Source: Asparagopsis taxiformis | Lineage: Eukaryota; Rhodophyta; Florideophyceae; Bonnemaisoniales; Bonnemaisoniaceae | DNA length: 28,598 nt | Direction: 5' to 3' | Assembly (NCBI GenBank): GCA_030407315.1 | Contig: JALQPE010002941.1 | Coordinates: 1 to 28,598, forward strand | Shown here: positions 19,162 to 28,598 of the stretch, piece after piece | How positions within the stretch are numbered: position 1 is the first letter of the stretch | How the letters are laid out: every line of letters starts with the position of its first letter | Notes under the pieces: generated by a model | The model's database searches: none | What the model was told of the DNA's origin: nothing | The model's input: the letters and a program-made list of their open reading frames with translations, nothing else | Position numbers and translations under genes: made by a program

Positions 19162-20386
19162 TTTCGAGTATGCACAGCAAGACTTAAGCGGACGCAGAAA
19201 GCTGTCCGGTCGACGCCGCAGGCTCCACTCCGCCCTCATCACCGACTGATCTTCTTTGACCGACTTTGCTTTGTACGTGCGCGAATCTTGATCAAGATTC
19301 GCGCACGTACCTTCGTTCCATCCTCTACCCTCGAGGGTATGCGTTGAGGGAAGCGTGGGTTTTGAGTCTGACTATTTCCGTTGATGCGATATTTTTCATG
19401 GGAAGCCTGTTGACTGATGGTGTGTATTGAGCGGAGGATGGAAGAGAGGTACGTGAAGTTTTGAAAGTATGCTGTGAGGGAAGGTTGATTTTGAGTCTGA
19501 CTGTTGTGGTTGATTCCGATGTTGTGTAGATGATGCAGGAATGTTGATGACGGAAGGTAAGTTTCATTGAGTGCCAAGATGTGCTTTGCGAAGATATGGA
19601 CTGCTGACTATGATTATTGTTATTGCAAGGTTTTTGGATCATGGTTTGTATTGTGTGTAGGATGGATGAGAGGTACATTTGCGAGTTCTCAGGGTATGTA
19701 GCGAGGGAAACGTTGGTTTTCAATCTGACTGTTGCGATTGAATCCGATGTTGCGTAGGTGATGGAGGAATAGTGATGACGGAAGGTAAGTCACATTGGGC
19801 GCCCAGACCGGTTGTGCGAAGATGCGGAATGCTGACTACTTTTCTTGGCTACACGATTACGTGATTTATGGTTTTTATTGTGTGCAGGATGGAACAGGTA
19901 AAGTAAGTGTGCGAGTTTTGAAAGTAAGCAGCGAGGGAAGGTTGGTTTTGAGTCTGACTATTTCCGTTGATGCGATATTTTTCATTGGAAGCCTATTGAG
20001 TCATGGTGTGTATTGTGTGGAGCGAAGGTAAGTGTGCGAGTTTTGAAAGTATGCTGTGATGGAAGGTTGTTTTGAGTCTGACTGTTGTGGTTGATTCCGA
20101 TGTTGTGTAGATGATGCAGGAATGTTGATGACAGAAGGTAAGTTTCACTGAGCACCAAGACTTGTTTTGCGAAGATATGGACTGCTGACTTTGATTATTC
20201 ATTGCAAGGTTTTTGGATCATGGTTTGTATTTTGTGTAGGATGGATGATTCAGTCATCCTCTCGGAGAGGTAAGTAAGGGAGTTTCTAGGATATCTGTCG
20301 TGGAAAGCGTTGCTTTTGAGTCTGACTGTTGGGGTTGATGTTTTGTATGTGATGCAGGAGTGGTGAAGCAGGAACGGCAGGACTGA
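19162..20386 (+). CDS. Putative micro-exon gene, ten or more tiny exons
   Basis: A leader exon (frame open from 19162, ending 19336) is followed by candidate exons 19437-19448, 19530-19556, 19661-19672, 19758-19784, 19888-19897, 20023-20027, 20111-20137, 20240-20269 and 20358-20386. Introns are 81-125 nt, start with GTAAGT, GTACGT or a similar donor, mostly carry CTGAC 20-60 nt before the acceptor, and end in TAG or CAG (one GAG-like). Exon lengths are 12, 27, 12, 27, 10, 5, 27 and 30 nt. Joined, every junction keeps the same frame open and the last exon ends in TGA. The product repeats DDAGMLMTEGWM and variants. Exon and intron sequences are themselves tandemly repeated in alternation, so the gene grew by duplication of a two-exon unit of about 230 nt. 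No start codon is identified, the 5-nt exon is weak, and no function is known. The 38-bp palindrome lies in the leader exon. Confidence 0.5.
19273..19310. repeat. Perfect 38-bp palindrome
   Basis: The arms are 19 bases each with no spacer, centred on CTTGATCAAG, and start with GTACGTGCGCGAATC. It can form a cruciform or be a dimeric protein-binding site. It sits at the left edge of the micro-exon-like array. Confidence 0.9.
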
Positions 20387-20699
20387 AGGAGAGTGAAGAA
20401 GGGATGTAGGAAGATGGGGAATGAAGCTGTGAGGTGTTTCTGGTATGTGTATATTTTGGGGCATACGATAGAAGTGAGAGTGGGTTTCAAGTGGTGTAAG
20501 ATTTTGCTGACCATGTTCGTGTTTGATGTCTTGATGATTTAATGGGCTGGGGTGGTGTCGAGGAAAGCGGGGATGGTATTGGGAAGGAGCGGATTTTTTG
20601 TAATCTAGGTCGTGAGGGTTCTTGCAGTATGTGCGGATGGTGGTGCATGGCGTTCGGATGGTAGGGAGAACGCGATAGTGAGGGAGATGGGTGATCGAC
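20387..20699. other. Purine-rich non-coding stretch
   Basis: The plus strand is rich in G and A after the micro-exon array. Open frames on the minus strand (20195-20761, 20254-20514) are Ser/Pro/His-rich translations of this bias with no domain visible. Confidence 0.4.
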
Positions 20700-20930
20700 G
20701 ATATGCTGACAGGTATTTTGTATTCTGGCTGGATACGTATTTCGTATTTGGCTGGATACATATTCCGTATTCTCCGTATTCTATCTGGCAGTACTATTCC
20801 GTATTCCCGTATTCCTATTCTAACCGGTATTTATTTCCTATTCTGACCAGATATGTATTCCCTATTCTAGAGAGACGTATTGTATACGAGCAGTTTCCTA
20901 AATGAGAGAATAAAATACGGTCCGATATGG
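20700..20930. repeat. AT-rich short-motif repeat (GTATTC/CGTATT)
   Basis: The words TATTCCGTATTC, GGCTGGATACRTATT and CCTATTCT recur irregularly. They give an AT-rich, simple-sequence-like tract next to the subterminal array. No coding content is visible. Confidence 0.6.
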
Positions 20931-20993
20931 GCCCTGAATTTACCATCCGCTGTAATTTCTTCCCTCCCGGTTTTCGCTGATATATTGTATACT

Positions 20994-21380
20994 GGATGTC
21001 GGGTCCTAGTATTCCGCCATATGTACTAGAGAAAGTGGATGTCGGGTCCTAGTATTCCGCCATATGTACTAGAGAAAGTGGATGTCGGGTCCTAGTATTC
21101 CGCCATATGTACTAGAGAAAGTGGATGTCGGGTCCTAGTATTCCGCCATATGTACTAGAGAAAGTGGATGTCGGGTCCTAGTATTCCGCCATATGTACTA
21201 GAGAAAGTGGATGTCGGGTCCTAGTATTCCGCCATATGTACTAGAGAAAGTGGATGTCGGGTCCTAGTATTCCGCCATATGTACTAGAGAAAGTGGATGT
21301 CGGGTCCTAGTATTCCGCCATATGTACTAGAGAAAGTGGATGTCGGGCCCTAGTATTCCGCCATATGTACTAGAGAAAGT
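20994..21380 (+). repeat. Nine-copy 43-bp tandem array
   Basis: Units start at 20994, 21037, 21080, 21123, 21166, 21209, 21252, 21295 and 21338. Eight are identical and the last differs by one T-to-C change. Each unit contains CCTAGTA and, inverted, TACTAG flanking CCGCCATATG, and begins with GGATGTCGGG. The near-zero divergence indicates very recent expansion or homogenisation. The CTAGTA words match those in the left terminal region, so the array may be subterminal transposase-binding sites. Confidence 0.95.
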
Positions 21381-21514
21381 GGACGTCCGCATCCAAAAAA
21401 TTTTTATTTTTTTTGGACGCGGACGTTCATTTGTTCTAGTAAATCTCGGGGCCGACTAGGACCCGTACTAGAGAGACTGGACGTCCGCGTCCACTTCCGA
21501 AAACACAGACGAAG
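21381..21514. repeat. Right inverted terminal repeat region
   Basis: It begins with GGACGTCCGCATCC, an A/T run and GGACGCGGACGTTC, then CTAGTA words. It ends with the 37-bp segment 21478-21514, which is the inverted partner of 3-39 (two mismatches). It is interpreted as the right end of the large element. Just outside is TGCGAAACACG; a target-site duplication cannot be confirmed because almost nothing is visible left of position 3. Confidence 0.6.
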
Positions 21515-21520
21515 TGCGAA

Positions 21521-22665
21521 ACACGTCTAGACGGATATCAGAAATGATGCGAGAGTTTTCTGCACAGAAGATCTGAGCCACCAATTGATTTTTTGGAAAT
21601 TTTAGAATTTCGGGCTGGCCAGCAATGCAATCGAGCTGGCCATCCATCGAACGTCCATTTCAGGTTGATCGTGAGAGAGTAGAAGGAACCAGATGAAACA
21701 AGGACCAGACGTGTCCTGACGTGTTGAGCCTGAAATCGACCCTTCGTAAGACGCGATTTTGGCTTACAGTTGGTGCTTACAGAAGCCAGTGATGACCCCG
21801 GTCGGGGCCGCGGCCGGTTCCTGGGGCCGTTGTGGCCAAATTAGACACCCTGATTTGAATTAAATTTGGGCTATCTCAAAACATGCACATGTGAACATGT
21901 TTTTGAGATGGGGGTCTGCCGTACGGCACAATCGACCCGCCCAAATCGATGATTTTTCACAATTTTTTTCTGCCCGAAATTTTAGAATTTCTGGGCTGGC
22001 CAGCAATGCAATTGCCGGACATCCACCAGACGTCCATTCTGGGTTGTTCGTGTGGTGCTCACATCTACGCATTACAGCAACTACGCAGGCGGGCCCACTG
22101 CTCATACGAAGTGCACGTAGCATGTGCAGCATGATGGATGAGTAGTGTTTGTCGTGAGAAAGTGGGTGGGAGCATGTCGAAACAAGGACCAAACTTCGCC
22201 CTGGCGTATTGAGGCTGAGCCTGGAATCGATCCTTCGTGAGATGTGGCTTTGCTTACAGTTGGTGCTTACAGAAGCCAGCGGTGGCCCCGCTCGGGGCGT
22301 CGGATGGCTTCTTCTGGGGCCGTTGTGGCCAGATTAGACACCTTGATTTGAATTGAATTTTGAGCCATTCTCAAAAACATGCACATGTGAACATGTTTTT
22401 GAGATGGGGGTGTGCCGTACGGCACTTTCGACCGCCCAAATCGATATAATTTTGCAATTTTTTTCTGACTGAAATTTTAGAATTCCTGGGCTGGCCAGCA
22501 ATGCAATTGAGCTGGACATTCACCGGACGTCCATTTCAGGTTGGTCGAGTATTGCACATGGATACAGTTTTGCAGCTATTTCTCAGCCCAACATTTTAGA
22601 ATTTCAGGGCTGACCAGCAATGTAACCGAGCCGGACTTCCACTGGACGTCCATTTCAAGTTAGGC
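21521..22665 (+). repeat. Dispersed repeat, right cluster
   Basis: Four consecutive copies in the same orientation end at about 21662, 22042, 22540 and 22665. The first matches the truncated left copy at 1559-1697. The second and third are core-bearing units with hairpins near 21875 and 22369 and the GTGCCGTACGGCAC or GCCGTACGGC palindrome. The last is a fragment of the GGCTGACCAGCAATG...GGACGTCCATTTCA end. They lie outside the proposed right terminus, so the family is not confined to the large element. Confidence 0.8.
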
Positions 22666-23299
22666 GAGTGCTGCACATTTGCTCGCATCGCAGCAACTAA
22701 GCAAGTGTTGAGAGCACCGAGATGCCATGCAGACGAGAGGGAACCGGCTGCAAACGGCTTCCCTGGTCGGCAGCTGGATGTCTGGATGTGAATGGCAGCA
22801 AGCATGGAAATCTTGCTACCGCACGGCGCATACACACTGCAGCAGCACATCACTGACGCATGCGAAAGTTGGGTGCTGCAGTGCGTGGTTGTTTGTGAGT
22901 TTGTGTGTTTTGTGTGTGTGTTGACGAACCTTGTGGTATCCCTAGGCGTGCACTGGTGCAAAAAGTTTGGACTGCCCCATCGGTCGTACTTTGACGCATT
23001 TACATGCATCGGAGAACGACCAAGGAGGTAGAGCAGCAATCGCTGTTGGCTGAGCGTCCAAACTGGAGGGCTTGGGGCAATGGTTCTATAGCAGTCATTT
23101 ATAGGACGCCCACCGTTGATGACTGAGATCCACGGTGGGTTTAGTATTCATGGTGTTGTCCTGCATTGGCGGACGTCGAAGACGAGTACTTTCAGTGAGC
23201 GTCCAAGGTGAACAGCTCAGCAGAGGATTATGATGTGTATGTGAAGGCATAGGTGAGGCCAGCAGGAACGTTTCTGCAAGATGGCGTGAGTGGGTAAGT
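22666..23299. other. Unassigned sequence between repeats
   Basis: No gene is recognised. The open frames (22596-23039 minus, 22727-22924 and 22792-23031 plus) are Cys/His/Thr-rich without any domain, and the first runs into the repeat. Confidence 0.35.
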
Positions 23300-23550
23300 G
23301 AGCGGGAGGGGCCGCTCGGGGCGCTTGGTAGCTTCTGGGGCCGTTGTGGCCATATTAGAATCGAGCCTATGTCCGGTGGACGTCCTGAATTGCTTTATTT
23401 TTTGGGCTATTCTCAAAAACATGCACATGTGAACATGTTTTTGAGATGGGGGTGTGCCGTACGGCACTTTCGACCGCCCAAATCGATGTATTTTTGCATT
23501 TTTTTTCTGACTGAAATTTTAGAATTCCTGGGCTCGCCAGCAATGCAATT
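23300..23550 (+). repeat. Dispersed repeat, rightmost copy
   Basis: It begins with the GGGGCCGCTCGGGGCG...GGGGCCGTTGTGGCC block. It has a diverged middle carrying GTCCGGTGGACGTCC, then the hairpin near 23411-23444, the GTGCCGTACGGCAC palindrome and the AATTCCTGGGCT block. It ends near GCAATGCAATTG without the GGACGTCC tail. Confidence 0.75.
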
Positions 23551-23580
23551 GCACAATTGTTGAAATGCGATACATTTAAT

Positions 23581-26500
23581 TTAGCTGCAATTCGATGGCA
23601 TTCTCGCATTCCCCACAATGCTCTGTCCCGTTGAAACCAAGAGTACCAATTGCACTCCGTCTCCTACAAGCATCCAAAGTCTCATTGATGCATGTGAGAA
23701 AAACACCTTAGTCGGACTCTTCTGCATAGTCACAATCACCTCCGTCCGCCCCTCGTTATCCCCGCCACACAAGTTCACCATCATGGTGTCATAAAACCTA
23801 CTTGGAGAGGGACATGATGTCCCTCTCCAAGTAGGTTTTATGACCGTCACACTGGAGACACAGTTTCGTCTTGTTCCAGTTCTTCACTACTTTTTTAGGC
23901 GCATATGCAGCGTTGTATACCTTTTCCACTGAGCGTGGTGTCAACGCCTCTTCAGCTGTCGTGACCCGCCAGGGGCTCGATAGCATCTCCATTTTCTGAC
24001 GGTTCTGCGTGCGCATCTTAAATGCAAGAATCCCACACGCATTCATGCATAGAATCTCATCTCCATAGTCGAAGTTGGGATCTAGAGGGCGAGAGACCAT
24101 CTGCGATTCGCGTTTCGGTCCCTGCAGCTCGTGAACGAGACTGCAGGTTGACGATGTAGACGATGGCGTCCCAATCTCCACCTAATGTGGCGAATTTTTG
24201 GTCTTCAGATACAGCAATTTCGCTTATCTCCTTGTCCATCGGGTCTGGCACTCTCATGGGGGCGACGACGTCATCTTTCCCGGCGATCACATCGCTGACA
24301 CGCCGCACTTCGATACGCTGTGTGCTTGGATAGACTACCAAGGAACGCTCGTCCGCTGATAGCGCAAACGCATTCGCACCTGTGATTAGTGCGTTTGCAG
24401 GTACGCGTTGCTCGTTGCAAGTAGGTTGTTTGTTGATGTCCACCTAGCATACAAAAATGCCTCCCGTCTCCCGTGCAAGTGTGATGAGCTCGGACCGTGT
24501 TGGTGACAGTAGAAGGCACTTTATATTTGACATGCGCCCATCTTCAACTGAATGTATTTTGTGCAGTTACTGTCTGTCGTCGCACTGGATATTCCACGCA
24601 CAGACTTTATCACTGCTACCTGAATACAGCCCTCATCCCGTGCTGTCGAATGCGACGTAAACCACCTAATCTCAGTGACCCACGACTGGCCAGTCTTCCT
24701 CGCAGTGTTTATCGACACTCCATATGCGCACACTATTATCCATGCATTCAAATTCGACCACTCGTTCAATGATGCTTCAACCGGCACAAATAATACTTGC
24801 GTCGTGATTCATATCACTGACCTTTTCCATTGTTTCAATGTTCAATACATGCACTTGGTGGCTGGATAAAGATCTAGTTATTTTGCCAATGGATTCTGCA
24901 GATAGAAAGGCCACGATCCATCAATTGTCTTGCACGGGTTTCACTTCTTGTCCCAATGGTGTGCTTACCACACTCAGTTTTCCACGGTTTGTGCCAACAG
25001 CAATGCGATCATCAGATAAAACTTGCAAGCATGAAACACTTTCCTTGTTCTCTAAACCCGCTATCTGAATTGTTTGCACGCTTTCATTGCCCTTCCCACT
25101 GCATGATTACAAACGCTCCGAATCAGCGCGGTAACAAATCTGGAATATGTCATCTTCATATCTCTGAAGATCTATGGCACCCAATCTATCCTGCACACCA
25201 ATTATCTGTAGTTTACTACCACCGCCCCCACCGCCAACCCTTCTCTTCCAGCCACTGCATCAGCGCATATCGGCGAAAAAGATGTCGATTGTATACGTTT
25301 CAACTCGCTGTTCGCACATAGCACCATTCCTGGTGCTGCGCGTGCTCACGGTAGATTCGGGTATTCTTCAATGCCCTACATGAGCCGCTTGATGACTTGT
25401 GAATCAGACTGAATCGACGCGAGCCTCCCGTATAGCCGAAAGGTACGTTCGAATCGACTCGTTTCGCAGGCCTTCGTACACACCTGCATAGTTTCCGCAA
25501 CATTATCGATTTCGTCGGCGAAATTTTTCAAGATACCATCGCTTTGTTTGGCAACATAATCCGCTCGCGTTTTGAGGTTGGAAGAAACCAATTTGAAACA
25601 CACTCAACTTGGATCACTGTTTATCTCCTGAATCCAGCGATACTATTTCACCAGCCGTGATGCCTCATCCTTCCTTCCTATATACGCAAGATGTCAAAAG
25701 ACGTTTTCCTCCACGTACTATCCAGCGATTTTATCGTCCCCTTCTGCTTGTTGAGTATCGTTAACATATACTTTTCCGTACTCATTTCCATAGTTTCTCA
25801 AAAGCCTATCATGCCATTAGATAATTTGCATCTCTGTTCTTGTCATTCCAACGCTTACATGATGTCTCAAATTATGAACGCGCCATCCGTACTATTTTCC
25901 ATGTGTACTGCTGTCCTCTTTTATCGACCGATACCAAACAATTGTCCTCCAGCATGCCGGTAATTGCCATCCCCTCCTCCTAACATACGCCCCACGTTCT
26001 CTGTAGAGTATTAACAGGAACTGGCGTTCGTTTCCTCAAGACGCAGAGAGAGCAGAACGCATCGAGCAGACTGATATTGGTGCTATTCCACTTATCGGTC
26101 AAGCCCATCGAGTGCAATTGCAGTGACGTATACAGTCCTGCATAAGGCTGGCATTCTTCCCGTAATCGCTGCACATTGTCCATTGTCCTGCAACTCTTCT
26201 GCATAAGACCGCCACGCGCTAATTATTCGCCTCTTCTTCCTGCTCATTGGACATTGAGCGCCTTTCACACAATAGCAAGTGCAAGCAGCAATCCAGCATA
26301 GAAGCTGAAAATATGGTCAGAGGCAGGTCGATCCTGGGCACACAACGACGTTCTGGCATCCGCATCCTCACCCGTGTACCAGGAAAACATTCACGGCGAC
26401 ATCTTCCTGCAATAGTAGTAGCATGACATACACAGGCGTGCCCTCACTGGCGAGTATTTCGCAATGAGTCGAAAACAGCACATTAATATTGGGGGTCTGC

Positions 26501-26940
26501 AGTGCGTGAATCTCGGAAACAAACACGCGGAATATTCGCAGCATCACACCATCAGCAGCTCGTAAGTTATCAAACACAATTTGAATCTTGGCCAGGGCGA
26601 GCGTAACTACTAGATTGGCGATAGCGCTCGGGTCCTAAAGCTTGTCTGTGAGTTTATCACGAAGCAAATCACCGAAATGCTGCGAGCAGAGACGCGACGC
26701 AAACAGCGGTATCTATCTGCAAATGTGCGTGGGATCGGTGGGTATGGCAGCAAGGAAGGCCTACATTGCATCTGAAAACCAGGCGCGGATCTGCGGGAGT
26801 GACGGTGATGAGTACTGGATGGTCGTCTTGCCGGCGCCGATGGGCCCAGCGAGGGATACCACTGTGCCGCGTGGGTTCGTGAGAGCGAATAAAGCTCTGC
26901 GAGATGGTCAGGTCTGTTTGAGGTGGACGCGTGTATCGTT
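23581..26940 (-). pseudogene. STAND (NACHT-like) NTPase with WD40 propeller, decayed
   Basis: On the minus strand a Walker A motif, VVSLAGPIGAGKTT (about 26860-26815), is followed in another frame by FASRLCSQHFGDLL and LVVTLALAKIQIVFDNL, as in fungal NACHT-type NTPases. From about 25970 downward there are WD40-like blades in changing frames: EDNCLVSVDKRGQQ (near 25930), LSDDRIAVGTNRGKLSVV (near 25000), DNSVRIWSVDKHCEE (24740-24696), GSSDKVCAWNI (24619-24587), and ALSADERSLVVYPSTQRIEV plus FATLGGDWDAIVYIVNL (24390-24140). In-frame stops and frame changes occur throughout, so this copy is dead. The family includes fungal NLR-like proteins used in self/non-self recognition. The 57-bp palindrome lies in its 3' part. 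Open frames on the plus strand are antisense shadows. Confidence 0.65.
23788..23844. repeat. 57-bp near-perfect palindrome
   Basis: Two 28-base arms (23788-23815 and 23817-23844) are exactly inverted around one G at 23816; the centre reads GGGACATGATGTCCC. It lies at the 3' end of the decayed WD40 gene, where the same coding fragment is read outward from the centre. It could be a fold-back duplication at a break or an assembly fold-back. Confidence 0.9.
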
Positions 26941-26944
26941 TGGG

Positions 26945-27264
26945 TATGATCGTTAGCGCGGTTCTAACACGTGTCAGTTCGGTCTATGGTTGCATTGTTG
27001 GACGGTTCTCATCTAAATTTAATTTATATTATCTCCATCATTCAGATTCGACCACTGCTTTACGCTGGTCGGAAACGGATGTATAGAGACGTACGTCCCT
27101 GTAGGAATGGCCCTCATACTGTAGCACAACCATACCAACAATGCCAGCCATGACCGAAACTCCATCCTTGCTATTCTTGCCTTTGTGAACACGCCGCGGT
27201 TGCTGTCTGCATCGTTGCCGGTAATTACTTCTCCACCTCATTCAGTTCAGAGGATACACCGCCC
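26945..27264. other. Unassigned sequence between two pseudogenes
   Basis: This is probably degraded 5' sequence of the STAND gene on the minus strand. No domain is recognised in the short open frames (26971-27153 plus, 27038-27241 minus). Confidence 0.35.
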
Positions 27265-27469
27265 TTGCGTGACTCTTCATCGTCAGCCTGGTTTAGATTA
27301 ATATCTGAATCGTACGTCTCTCATCTCTACTCTTTCGCGAGAAAAATGCCTATATATCCTACCTCTTCTCGTGCGGTACGTAACCTCTCAGTAAATGAGC
27401 ACATCACAATAACTCCTCTATCATGTCTCAACAAATCAGTGTTGTTTCCCGAATATTTCAAAACCCCTA

Positions 27470-28598
27470 CAACATATCACAGGTCCCGTCCTCTCAGCAA
27501 TCCCCGCTCTCCAATCCCTCTCACTCTCGTCGACCAGTTGCCCGCTCTCTACACAAACAGAACTATCCTGTCCAAACGCTCTCCGTCGCTATGAACATCT
27601 CTAGTTACCCCTCATCCTTTCCAACCCTCACGCCACCATCCTCCCCCCCATTGACATCCATTGGGTCTGGATATGTCACATGCTCAACCCCACGCCTATG
27701 CGATCGACATGAAACGTATTCGCACTGCACAATCTTCTGCCGGTAACGCAAAAGTTGTCCATGCTCTTCTTGACCACCAAGTCGGGTGAAAGCAATGAAA
27801 CGAGCAAAGAAGTTATTGGAAGCTGCATATCCAAATGAACAGTTTGACTTGCAGTCTACAATTTCTCAAGCCACTATGTTTGCTACACCTGGCGACCCTG
27901 ACAACTACCATTTTTCCCTCGAAAATCAAATACGACATCATTGCTGCAGCATCACGTCAAATGGGCTTCCATTATCAAGTCTGTATCCTGCCCCAGTATT
28001 TCCAGAAATCATTCTGAGAAATGCCGTCAAGCGATATCTCAAGGGTTTCCTGTATCTCAAGAAGTCCCATCCAAAAACTATCATCACTCCTACAGTAGAC
28101 ATCGAACTCGTATGGTACTGCCATATGCTGCATCCTTTGGACTATGCCGAGGGAACTGTTCGAATCACTGTTCCCTTTGCCACATGATGATATAACGAAT
28201 GATCGTTCAGAAGGCTCTGAACTGAACAAAGCGTGGATAACACATGCGAATTGTGGAAACTCAAATCTCCAAATATGGTCTAGCTTCCCCCGCCGTTATG
28301 TTCAGAGGCAATGGTTACAGCAGAGGAACGTGCTCTACGACCAGCAATACAAGCCTCTGCTGCAAAAATGGCATATCAGTACAGTCAAGCTCTGCAGGGC
28401 AACACAGCATTTGTAGTAGCGCACAAAATGTCCAGTTATTGAGCTCCAGGGTCTCACCGTTCAACAAATTCCAACGGTCACATCTTGCTGATGCCGGTAC
28501 TTCGGCTGAGCAGTCTTCATCAGTCGAAATTGAACGATATTCGGAAATGGTTCCGTGGAGAACGGGCCTACAACTCCCGAAACTTTCATGCAGAACAG
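27470..28598 (+). pseudogene. Glycine-rich-domain protein (GRDP/DUF1399) relic, runs off the window
   Basis: Several frames together match the GRDP family. The first characteristic block is ALRRYEHL-stop-LPLI...LPPIDIHWVWICHMLNP (27575-27696), where the family normally has WLPLI, so the TAG at 27602-27604 replaces a Trp codon. Next come KRAKKLLEAAYPNEQFDLQ (27798-27855) and, in another frame, YDIIAAASRQMGFHYQV. Returning to the former frame, RYLKGFLYLKK and TPTVDIELVWYCHMLHPLDYAEG (28090-28158) form the second W-x2-HML-x-P block. HDDITNDRSEGSELNKA follows (28186-28236). At least three frame changes and the TAG indicate a pseudogene; some frame changes could be introns. The family is widespread in fungi and plants. 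The 3' end lies beyond the window, and an Ala-rich segment follows at 28305-28440. Confidence 0.65.

Noticed and set aside
20195..20761. 188-residue minus-strand open frame opposite the micro-exon array and purine-rich tract
   Set aside because: Pro/Ser/His-rich composition is explained by the biased strand; the plus-strand splice pattern explains part of this region better.
20994..21380. Evenly spaced repeats as a CRISPR array
   Set aside because: The 43-bp units abut directly with no unique spacers, and the context is eukaryotic.
22596..23039. 147-residue minus-strand open frame
   Set aside because: Cys/His/Thr-rich translation that runs into the dispersed repeat; no motif and no plausible gene structure.

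Overview
The window looks like nuclear DNA of a filamentous fungus, most likely a basidiomycete. The evidence is a relic STAND NTPase/WD40 gene of fungal type, a relic glycine-rich-domain (GRDP/DUF1399) gene, short GT-AG introns with CTGAC-like branch sites, and a Plavaka/KDZ-type transposase. The taxon is inferred, not proven. No bacterial operon structure, rRNA, convincing tRNA or CRISPR array is visible.

Most of the window (about 1-21,514) reads as one large mobile element or a nested composite. A 37-bp sequence at 3-39 recurs inverted at 21,478-21,514 with two mismatches. Both ends carry subterminal CTAGTA/GGACGTCC repeats: degenerate on the left, a nearly perfect nine-copy 43-bp array on the right. 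Inside lie, left to right: a pyrimidine-rich non-coding stretch; a badly frameshifted minus-strand gene (about 6,406 to 2,472) with a ParB-like nuclease domain at its N-terminus and a 2-oxoglutarate/Fe(II) dioxygenase-like domain at its C-terminus; repeat copies and a small minisatellite; an intact 1,065-residue fusion of a beta-class DNA amino-methyltransferase (DPPY ... DPFSGT) with a C-terminal SET domain; a coiled-coil accessory protein; and, converging on it, an intact 1,012-residue transposase. To the right of these is a stretch that can be read as a micro-exon gene: ten tiny exons whose splice sites keep one frame open to a stop codon.

The combination suggests a DNA transposon carrying its own chromatin kit: a DNA methylation writer fused to a protein methyltransferase, a possible DNA-base or protein oxidiser linked to a ParB-like DNA-binding/nuclease module, and a coiled-coil partner. 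The writer, accessory and transposase genes are open. The ParB-oxygenase gene is decaying.

Right of 21,514 are more copies of the palindrome-bearing dispersed repeat, then two host-type pseudogenes: a minus-strand STAND NTPase/WD40 gene (about 26,940 to 23,580) and a plus-strand GRDP gene (27,470 to window end). A dispersed repeat of about 200 bp (core) to 500 bp (full unit), with a 34-nt hairpin and a 14-bp palindrome, occurs at least nine times and accounts for most spurious open frames.
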